A stretch of DNA of 64,000 nt from Lactobacillus crispatus (GTDB taxonomy: Bacteria > Bacillota > Bacilli > Lactobacillales > Lactobacillaceae): NCBI RefSeq assembly GCF_018987235.1, contig NZ_CP072197.1, positions 620,001-684,000 on the forward strand. The letters are read 5' to 3'. A program made the translations under genes and the position numbers. Below the pieces are notes generated by a model, which saw nothing but the letters and a program-made list of their open reading frames with translations, was not told the DNA's origin and ran no database searches. Of the stretch, positions 57,750 to 64,000 are shown one piece after another; positions within the stretch are counted from its first letter, which is position 1, and each line of letters starts with the position of its first letter.

Positions 57750-59087
57750 ATGAGTAAACAATATACTGCAGAAGAAATTAAGCAAGAAGTTGAAGACAAG
57801 GACGTTAGATTTTTACGCTTGGCCTTCACTGATATTAACGGTACTGAAAAGGCCGTTGAAGTACCTAAGAGTCAATTAGATAAAGTTTTGACTAATGACA
57901 TTCGCTTTGATGGTTCTTCAATTGATGGCTTTGTTCGTCTTGAAGAAAGTGACATGGTTTTATATCCAGACTTCTCAACTTGGACAGTATTGCCATGGGG
58001 TGACGAACACGGTGGTAAGATTGGTCGTTTGATTTGTTCAGTTCACACCACTGATGGCAAGCCATTTGCTGGTGATCCAAGAAATAACTTGAAGCGTGTT
58101 CTTGGTGAAATGAATGAAGCTGGATTCGACACTTTTGATATTGGTTTTGAAATGGAATTCCATCTTTTCAAGTTAGACGAAGATGGCAATTGGACTACTG
58201 AAGTTCCAGATCATGCTTCATACTTTGACATGACTTCAGACGATGAAGGTGCAAGATGCCGTCGTGAAATCGTTGAAACTCTTGAGGGCATGGGCTTTGA
58301 AGTTGAAGCAGCTCACCACGAAGTAGGTGATGGTCAACAAGAAATCGACTTTAGATTCGATGATGCTTTGACTACCGCTGACAGATGCCAAACCTTTAAG
58401 ATGGTAACGCGTGCAATTGCTAGAAAGCACGGTTTGTTTGCAAGCTTTATGGCTAAGCCTGTTCAAGGTCAAGCTGGTAACGGGATGCACAACAACATGT
58501 CATTATTTAAGAATGGCAAGAACGTCTTTTATGACAAGGATGGCGAATTCCACCTTTCAAATACTGCTCTTTACTTCTTGAATGGTATTTTGGAACATGC
58601 TCGTGCCATTACTGCAATTGGTAACCCAACCGTTAACTCATACAAGCGTTTAATTCCAGGTTTTGAAGCTCCAGTTTACATTGCTTGGGCTGCTAAGAAC
58701 CGTTCACCACTTGTACGTATTCCAAGTGCTGGTGAAATCAATACTCGTTTGGAAATGCGTTCAGCTGATCCAACTGCTAACCCATACTTGTTACTTGCTG
58801 CATGTTTAACTGCTGGTTTGAATGGTATTAAAGAACAAAAGATGCCAATGAAGCCAGTTGAAGAAAACATCTTTGAAATGACTGAAGAAGAAAGAGCAGA
58901 ACATGGTATTAAGCCATTACCAACTACTCTTCACAACGCAATTAAGGCCTTCAAGAAAGATGATTTAATTAAGAGCTCATTAGGTGATCACTTAATGCAC
59001 AGCTTCATTGAATCAAAGGAATTAGAATGGTCTAAGTACTCACAATCAGTTTCAGATTGGGAACGTCAACGTTACATGAACTGGTAA
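57750..59087 (+). CDS. glnA: Glutamine synthetase, type I
   Basis: 445 residues. The beta-grasp domain is followed by the active-site segments [26 protein letters not shown] (NxxGxH-like) and [12 protein letters not shown], with the C-terminal adenylation-loop region [20 protein letters not shown]. It makes glutamine from glutamate and ammonia. Length matches the Gram-positive GSI-alpha type, which is feedback-controlled without adenylylation. AGGTG precedes the ATG; a strong terminator follows. Confidence 0.96.
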   Translation: MSKQYTAEEIKQEVEDKDVRFLRLAFTDINGTEKAVEVPKSQLDKVLTNDIRFDGSSIDGFVRLEESDMVLYPDFSTWTVLPWGDEHGGKIGRLICSVHTTDGKPFAGDPRNNLKRVLGEMNEAGFDTFDIGFEMEFHLFKLDEDGNWTTEVPDHASYFDMTSDDEGARCRREIVETLEGMGFEVEAAHHEVGDGQQEIDFRFDDALTTADRCQTFKMVTRAIARKHGLFASFMAKPVQGQAGNGMHNNMSLFKNGKNVFYDKDGEFHLSNTALYFLNGILEHARAITAIGNPTVNSYKRLIPGFEAPVYIAWAAKNRSPLVRIPSAGEINTRLEMRSADPTANPYLLLAACLTAGLNGIKEQKMPMKPVEENIFEMTEEERAEHGIKPLPTTLHNAIKAFKKDDLIKSSLGDHLMHSFIESKELEWSKYSQSVSDWERQRYMNW

Positions 59088-59107
59088 AAATAAATAAGTA
59101 ATTGGAA

Positions 59108-59141
59108 AATCTCGTGGTGATTGAGGCCACGAGATTTTTTT
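59108..59141 (+). terminator. glnA terminator
   Basis: AATCTCGTGG and CCACGAGATT form a perfect 10-bp stem with a 9-nt loop, followed by TTTTT. Confidence 0.9.
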
Positions 59142-59164
59142 GTAAAGTATAGATTTTTCAAAAG

Positions 59165-59203
59165 CATATCTAATCGTAATTAGTCTAATTACGATTAGAT
59201 ATG
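59165..59203. repeat. 39-bp perfect palindrome with single-base centre
   Basis: Arms CATATCTAATCGTAATTAG (59165-59183) and its exact reverse complement (59185-59203) flank T59184. No T run follows, and it lies 24 bases past the glnA terminator, so it is not a standard terminator. Possible cruciform or dimer-binding site. Confidence 0.85.
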
Positions 59204-59266
59204 TGAACTTATGGATAAGTTTTTAAATCTAGTAGGATAAACTTTTATCAAAAATCAAAAAATATT

Positions 59267-59345
59267 CTCTTCAAAGAAGAGCAAACTGCTATATAATTGT
59301 AATAATGACTGGACTGGTATCCCTAATTAGTTTAGGGATACTTTT
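59267..59345 (+). promoter_or_regulatory. Promoter region of the lipoprotein pair with inverted repeat and leader hairpin
   Basis: CTCTTC-AAA-GAAGAG (59267-59281) lies just upstream of TATAAT (59292-59297). Downstream, GTATCCCTAA and TTTAGGGATAC (59318-59341) form a hairpin followed by TTTT, which could attenuate transcription before the first lipoprotein gene. Confidence 0.55.
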
Positions 59346-59376
59346 GTGTTAATGAGAATGTATTGGAGTCGATGGA

Positions 59377-60291
59377 ATGAGAAATAAGACATTAGTAGCA
59401 TTTTGTTTGATAGCTGCAATGATCAATTTAACTGCTTGCCAATCGCAAAAGCAGACTAATAATCGCCAAACTATTGAAAAATCTGGTGTGACTCAGAAAC
59501 AGACTCCCAAAAGATTAATTGTTAAGAGTATGTCAGATACTGAAAAATCTAGTGCAATCTCAATTTATGGATCGATGAAATATGGGGATGCATGGAAGAC
59601 TGCATATAGTGATGCCAAGAAAAATCGTTTGAGCATTAGTGTAAAAAATCGAACTGGTTTTAATTGGATAAAAAAAGGTAGAGGCTACATTTATGAAGTA
59701 ACTGGCAATGGTCAAGAAAATAATGCTTTTTATACAATGAAAAGTGAAACCGTATATTTTTATAATCAGAAGAAAAATTTAGGTGTAGCAAGTTTATCTG
59801 AAATAGCTTCATATTTAAATGAACATAATCAAGTAAAATCTGTAGAAAAATTAGCAACTAAGACTACTTTGGCTGCTGAAGTTACATCTGACAAATATGG
59901 GGTTAAGGGTGACGATGGCCTAGCATTAGTTCCAACGAGACTTTGGGGTACTTGGTACAACTATAAAGGAAAGAAGTTAGTAATTACTGATCATACTGTT
60001 AATGGTGAAGAAATTCATCATATTTCTAATTCTGGTGTAGCAGCAGAATCCTTAGATCAAACGAAAAAGTGGGCTAGAGCTCGGATCGAAAATATTAATG
60101 GATTAAATTGCTATCATGTTCAAACATTGAATGCCCAAGATTTTGGCTTACTTTATTCTGTCCAAAAAGATAATGGCAATACGGCAGTAGTAACTTATAG
60201 CGTTGATACAGGTCATTATACGGCTACTTATTGGAAGAGCACCAAGATAGCCAAGGAACACCGAAATGCAGAATTTAAGACTTTAAATTAA
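59377..60291 (+). CDS. Lipoprotein of unknown function, paralogue 1
   Basis: 304 residues with a lipoprotein signal peptide ending LTAC (Cys21) after MRNKTLVAFCLIAAMIN. The middle (~50-170) matches the next gene's product: AISIYGSMKYGDAW, YIYEVTGNGQ, KKNLGVASLSEIASYLNEHNQVKSVEKLA. Another block reads ALVPTRLWGTWYNYKGKK, like the APSLQGTWY-type fold of small lactobacillus lipoproteins. I do not recognise a named family. It is anchored to the outer membrane face. GGAG precedes the ATG. Confidence 0.85.
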   Translation: MRNKTLVAFCLIAAMINLTACQSQKQTNNRQTIEKSGVTQKQTPKRLIVKSMSDTEKSSAISIYGSMKYGDAWKTAYSDAKKNRLSISVKNRTGFNWIKKGRGYIYEVTGNGQENNAFYTMKSETVYFYNQKKNLGVASLSEIASYLNEHNQVKSVEKLATKTTLAAEVTSDKYGVKGDDGLALVPTRLWGTWYNYKGKKLVITDHTVNGEEIHHISNSGVAAESLDQTKKWARARIENINGLNCYHVQTLNAQDFGLLYSVQKDNGNTAVVTYSVDTGHYTATYWKSTKIAKEHRNAEFKTLN

Positions 60292-60435
60292 TATTTGTAA
60301 AGAAGTATTAAAATAATTGCAATAAACAAAAAGTATAATTTTTGTAAAATAATCGTGTAAGAAGTTGGCGGATAGTATTTTTTATAATACTATTAAGCAA
60401 AGAGATAGAATTATTGAAAGAAAAGGGGATTCCTT

Positions 60436-61425
60436 TTGAAAAGTAAATTAACTGTTTTGGTTGCAATTTCAGCTGCTTTAACTTTAGCAGGATGTAGCCA
60501 AAGTACACAAGGTAATAGTAATTCACAATCACAGTCAGAAAAATCAAGTCAAGTTTCTAAGAGTAACTCAGAAAAAACTGGCACCTCAGAATCAAGTAAC
60601 AGTCAAAACTCAGCAAAATTATCTGCTGAGAATATGGACTATAAGACGCAGGCTAGTGCAATCTCTGTCTATGCTGCACAAAAGTATGGCGACACTTGGG
60701 AAATTGCAGTTAATGCTGCCAAAAATGGTAATTTAGGTGTTGCGTTCAGAACCAAAGCCGCAACAGGTATTACTTCTGATGACTCAGGATATGTTTATGA
60801 GGTCTCCGGTACCGGTAAAAGCAGTAATGCTCGTTACATGCTAAACGGAGATGGAGCACAAAAGAAAATTACTATTTTTGTTAAGCAAAGAAACCTTGGT
60901 ACTGTAACTTTACAAGATGTAGTTGATTACATTAATAAAAATAATGATGTTGATCTAGTTCAAAGCTTGGCTAAAAATGCCAAACTAAATGTTAAACTTG
61001 AAGGCGATAATGACAATGCAGCTGGTGCTAAGGAATCTGCTAGTGCCGTAATTCCATCAAGCTTGCAAGGTACTTGGTACACTGCAGATACTGGCAATGG
61101 CAATATCGATACTTTGACTGTAACTGCTAATAAGATCAATGATGAAGCTGGTTTTAGCATGGATGTAAAGGCTAAAAATTCAGGTTCATCAACTAGTTCA
61201 GGCTATATGAAACAAGCTACTATTAATGGAATTAATTTCTATAGTTTTACTAATATGGGTCAAGAACCAGGTCAAGGCAGTACATATTTGGCACCGCATA
61301 CTGAAAATGGTCAAAGTGTAATTGTTTCAGCTAACTCTAAGGGAACAACTAATGCTGTCTACTGGAAGAGCGAAGCCTTGGCTAAGCAAAACTCCAACAA
61401 GCAATTTAGCGATCTACAGTATTAA
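60436..61425 (+). CDS. Lipoprotein of unknown function, paralogue 2
   Basis: 329 residues from TTG 60436 behind AAAAGGGGA. The signal peptide ends LAGC (Cys20), followed by a Ser/Gln/Asn-rich linker (~21-70) that paralogue 1 mostly lacks. The shared part reads AISVYAAQKYGDTW, YVYEVSGTGK, RNLGTVTLQDVVDYINKNND and IPSSLQGTWYTADTG. The two genes look like a tandem duplication that has since diverged. Function unknown; surface location on the membrane. A terminator follows. Confidence 0.85.
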   Translation: MKSKLTVLVAISAALTLAGCSQSTQGNSNSQSQSEKSSQVSKSNSEKTGTSESSNSQNSAKLSAENMDYKTQASAISVYAAQKYGDTWEIAVNAAKNGNLGVAFRTKAATGITSDDSGYVYEVSGTGKSSNARYMLNGDGAQKKITIFVKQRNLGTVTLQDVVDYINKNNDVDLVQSLAKNAKLNVKLEGDNDNAAGAKESASAVIPSSLQGTWYTADTGNGNIDTLTVTANKINDEAGFSMDVKAKNSGSSTSSGYMKQATINGINFYSFTNMGQEPGQGSTYLAPHTENGQSVIVSANSKGTTNAVYWKSEALAKQNSNKQFSDLQY

Positions 61426-61446
61426 AAGTGAATAAAATATAGAATT

Positions 61447-61479
61447 AGGCGATATCTTTGTGATATCGCCTTTTTTGTT
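61447..61479 (+). terminator. Terminator of the lipoprotein pair
   Basis: AGGCGATATC and GATATCGCCT around a short loop, followed by TTTTTT. Confidence 0.9.
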
Positions 61480-61569
61480 GTGAAGACGTTTTTATAAAAC
61501 TTTTACTTACGAAGAAAAAATTTTTCTGGTAAAGTAACCAACGTTGCAGAAAAAAGGAGGAAAAATTTA

Positions 61570-61715
61570 ATGGATAATACTCAAAGTGGGATGAAAGCTC
61601 GCATCATGTTCAACGGCCTTGGCGTGCTATTCTTCCATTAATGTTTGGAGCATTTTGGGGATGTTCAGTGAAACTTCGTTGAATAGTGAATGGAAGTCGT
61701 TAATTACTTAGTATT
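61570..61715 (+). pseudogene. Decayed small gene with a strong ribosome binding site
   Basis: AAAGGAGGAAAAA precedes ATG 61570, which reads MDNTQSGMKARIMFNGLGVL and stops at 61639. In the neighbouring frames the sequence continues FPLMFGAFWG and then FSETSLNSEWKSLIT, ending at TAG near 61710, which suggests two small indels. The rest resembles the start of a membrane protein. I cannot name it. It may have been cut short before the third IS982 copy, 70 bases downstream. Confidence 0.45.
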
Positions 61716-61783
61716 TGGAGTGGCTAATACTTTTTTTGATTTCTGTAAAACTAATTTACTGTCAATAAATTTTATAATATGAT

Positions 61784-62746
61784 ACGCGTGGTGCTAGTTA
61801 AATCGTTTTAGTTAATAAAAAAGTCCAATCGGACTAGACTCAAGTTGTAGTATTCAATAGAAAAGAGTCTGATCTGATTGAACTGCCTTAAGCTTAAGCG
61901 TTTTAGTCATCCTAACACAAGTTGGTTTTAAAGATTTAGTCAAAATTTGCCGGTACTGGTATCGTTTATCTGCTCCGGCTGAATTTAGTCAACGGCGAAA
62001 CATCAACCAGGTAAAAGTTACGGACAGTTTAATTTTGGCTTTGCTTATCTGGCAGGCCAAGACTGGAATCGAATCACAAAGAAGGTTCTGCGCATGCTTC
62101 GGCTGTCTATCGCATTCGCGTTTTAACCGCCGTTCTCGACAGCTGCTCCAGTTGATTTATCAGATACGCCAAAAAATGAATCAAAAAGTTGATTTAAGCG
62201 GACAATTCTTGATTATTGACAGTTTTCCCGTTCCAGTTTGTCAGCCGGTTCGCAATTATCGCGTAAGGATTTTTCGCGGTTCTGCGAATATTGGCTATAA
62301 GGCAACCAAAAAGATCTACTATTATAGTTTCAAAGTTCATGCGATTGTCAGCGACGACGGCTATGTTCTTGATTATGCCGTAACCCGCGCCTCAGTCCAT
62401 GATGCCAAGGAAACGGTGGAACTAATGAAAAATACTCATCCAGCCAATCGCTATCTGCTTGGCGATGAGGGCTATTTAGGCCAACGATTGCATGATCAAT
62501 TAAAGCAAATAGGCTATGAACTGTAGACGCCATATCGGAAAAACATGGCTGGCGCCAAAAAGCACAATGATCGTCAATTGATGGCTATTCGCAGAACAAT
62601 TGAAAGCGACTTTTCACTTCTAACTTATTACAACGCCGAGAACAATCGAGCGCGCAGTTTAACTGGCTTTCAAGCACGATTAGAAATTGCTATTCTGACT
62701 TATAATCTAGCTTATTGTCTAGAACGATTTAACTAGCACCACGCGT
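61784..62746 (+). mobile_element. IS982-family element, copy 3, diverged and decayed
   Basis: It has the same ends (ACGCGTGGTGCTAGTT... and the inverted copy) but is 963 bp, with many base changes relative to copies 1 and 2. No target duplication is visible (flanks GAT and ATAAGC differ), so it is older or has recombined. Confidence 0.85.
61878..62736 (+). pseudogene. IS982 transposase, copy 3, inactivated
   Basis: The TTG start and first codons match copies 1 and 2, but one extra base near 61908-61916 shifts the frame. An ATG at 62035 re-enters (MALLIWQAKTGIESQRRF). A stop TAG at 62524-62526 replaces the Trp codon in GYELWTPYR. The C-terminal part continues in frame to 62736 (AIRRTIESDFSLLTYYN). 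No functional transposase is expected. Confidence 0.9.
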
Positions 62747-62762
62747 ATAAGCTAAATATTAG

Positions 62763-62798
62763 AAAAGGGCAAAACATTTCAAATAGTTTTGCCCTTTT
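62763..62798. terminator. Terminator after the APC permease
   Basis: AAAAGGGCAAAAC and GTTTTGCCCTTTT are exact inverted arms with a 10-nt loop; bidirectional in form. Confidence 0.85.
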
Positions 62799-62814
62799 GA
62801 TATCTATTCTTTTG

Positions 62815-64000
62815 TTAAATTTTCATTTTGCGCTTAACTTTCCATTTACGAAGCAAAGGTAAAATAAATCCTGTACCGAATAAGAATAGTACTACTACGA
62901 TATTCATCCATAATTGATGAAACCATTTCGGTGTTCCAAATTGCCCATTCTGCGGAAGAAATGCCATTGTTGCACAAATGAATGTTAATAGGAAACACCA
63001 CCAGCCTACAGCCAGTGCGCCTTTTCTGTTTTTAATAAATACAAATTCATTTTTACCAAAGTGTTTACGATTATATCTTAAAATCAGAAAACATAGAAAT
63101 ACTACAGCAGTTTTGTATGGTGAAACGATAGTATTGATATTAAGTAACCAGTTAACAAAATCGTTAATTTTAGGTAACGTACCACCAAGGACAATTAGTA
63201 CTAAAGTAGTTCCAGCGGTAAAAATGTAACTGTTAATTGGACGGCCGTTTTTATTCTTTTTGAGTAGCCAACTAGGCATGTACTTACCTGCAGTATCTGA
63301 TGCTAAGAAACGACTAGCGGCATCAATTAAGGCAGCAATTTGAGCTAATAGACTAACCAAGCAAACTATAGAGTATGCAAGCATTAAGCTATTACCCATA
63401 CCAGCTTCGCGTCCCAATAATTGGAAAGCAAAATAATCACCATTCATTTTGAAGTCATTAGGAATATGCTTTGCATCAAATAAAACAGCTAATCCGAGTG
63501 TTTCTAGAATGACCATAAGGGCAGTAACAAAAAATAGGAGCCACATGGTCTTAGGAAATTCTTTTTGTGGGTTTCGTAATCTTGAAATATATGGTGCTGC
63601 CAGTTCTGCTCCTGACATTGCGAAAATAAGCATACTTGCACTGGAGAAATAATGCAGGCTTAAATGAGGTTTGATGTTGTTCCAAGTTAATTTAGTTGCA
63701 ATATGTCCACCATGAGACAACGACCATACAATCATACCAAAGAATACTAACGTCATTACTACCATGGCGATACCGCTCCATAATGAAGTTGCATCTAGGG
63801 CATCCTTAACGGTATTATCGAAGATCAAAAATAACAATATGATTAGAAAGGTTATAAAACTAAAGACCATTGGCGACATTTTTTGACTTAGCGATCGATT
63901 GCCAAGAATTACCCAAGATATGGATACAACTACTGAACTAGCACAATCTATTAAATAAGGAATTGTTTGTGCCCAGTACATCCAACCAGTGGCATATCCT
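62815..64000 (-). CDS. APC-family amino acid permease/antiporter, 5'-truncated by the window edge
   Basis: The frame is open from the right edge (reading GYATGWMYW) to stop 62815; the M at 63981 is internal. About 10 TM helices are visible, with MLIFAMSGAELAAPYISRLRNPQKEFPKTM, the conserved APC segment between two helices, and AALIDAASRFLASDTAGKYMP. It resembles glutamate/GABA-type antiporters, but substrate cannot be inferred. Ends with a basic tail (RKWKVKRKMKI). Confidence 0.85.
   Translation of the reverse strand, partial: GYATGWMYWAQTIPYLIDCASSVVVSISWVILGNRSLSQKMSPMVFSFITFLIILLFLIFDNTVKDALDATSLWSGIAMVVMTLVFFGMIVWSLSHGGHIATKLTWNNIKPHLSLHYFSSASMLIFAMSGAELAAPYISRLRNPQKEFPKTMWLLFFVTALMVILETLGLAVLFDAKHIPNDFKMNGDYFAFQLLGREAGMGNSLMLAYSIVCLVSLLAQIAALIDAASRFLASDTAGKYMPSWLLKKNKNGRPINSYIFTAGTTLVLIVLGGTLPKINDFVNWLLNINTIVSPYKTAVVFLCFLILRYNRKHFGKNEFVFIKNRKGALAVGWWCFLLTFICATMAFLPQNGQFGTPKWFHQLWMNIVVVLFLFGTGFILPLLRKWKVKRKMKI

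Noticed and set aside
1..64000. CRISPR arrays, tRNA or rRNA genes
   Set aside because: No regularly spaced repeats, no cloverleaf-type sequences with the tRNA T-loop consensus, and no rRNA-like stretches were seen.

Overview
The window comes from an AT-rich, low-GC Gram-positive lactic acid bacterium, most likely of the Lactobacillus acidophilus/helveticus/crispatus group. The evidence is the SLAP (S-layer attachment) domains, T-box leaders on amino-acid genes, lactose/cellobiose-type PTS genes, the L-2-hydroxyacid dehydrogenase, the PBP-rpmG-rhomboid-yqgQ-miaA-glnA gene order and the high insertion-sequence load. Species was not determined and no search was run. I saw no rRNA, tRNA or CRISPR array.

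Layout. 1-3580: end of a SLAP surface protein, prdX, yidC, acyP and an rRNA methyltransferase. 3584-8651: an HxlR-type regulator, an IS256-family element, a cysteine-rich leader ORF followed by two terminator hairpins, and an amino-acid ABC transporter whose ATPase is frameshifted near its end. 8657-14003: T-box(Phe)-pheST, greA and a hydroxyacid dehydrogenase. 14005-18014: T-box(Met)-metQ-like gene, a multicopper oxidase with a tiny methionine-rich membrane protein, and a HAD phosphatase. 18032-24065: T-box(Ile)-oppA-amidohydrolase, then an M20 amidohydrolase broken by one stop codon plus two membrane proteins (the first DUF3100-like). 24102-28533: a decayed group II intron reverse transcriptase, then a LacI regulator, a DapA-like lyase and a sodium:solute symporter.

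28622-48261 is bracketed by two nearly identical 965-bp IS982-family copies in direct orientation. Between them lie a nitroreductase, a lactose/cellobiose-type PTS with a GH1 phospho-glycosidase, a ROK regulator, a second PTS IIC with a DUF4838-type protein, an Isd-like NEAT-domain haem uptake locus, hup, a broken hicB, a DinJ/YafQ toxin-antitoxin pair and an N-acetylglucosamine-kinase-like gene. 48276-64000: YfhO, PBP2B-like, rpmG, formyl-THF cyclo-ligase, rhomboid, yqgQ, rhodanese-like, miaA, ynbB-like, glnA, two paralogous lipoproteins, a decayed third IS982 copy and a partial amino-acid permease.

How the parts work together. Many units are regulated at the RNA level by amino-acid supply: three T-boxes and one candidate cysteine attenuator. 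Many sugar and surface genes carry sites resembling CcpA cre boxes. The most notable candidates for new biology are the HxlR/cysteine-leader/ABC-transporter locus with its IS256 disruption, the Met-rich mini-protein beside the multicopper oxidase, the PTS IIC-DUF4838 pair, and the NEAT/SLAP haem locus with TM-anchored components. Several genes are decaying (ABC ATPase, M20 amidohydrolase, NEAT protein, hicB, group II RT, IS982 copy 3), which fits a niche-adapted genome shaped by insertion sequences.
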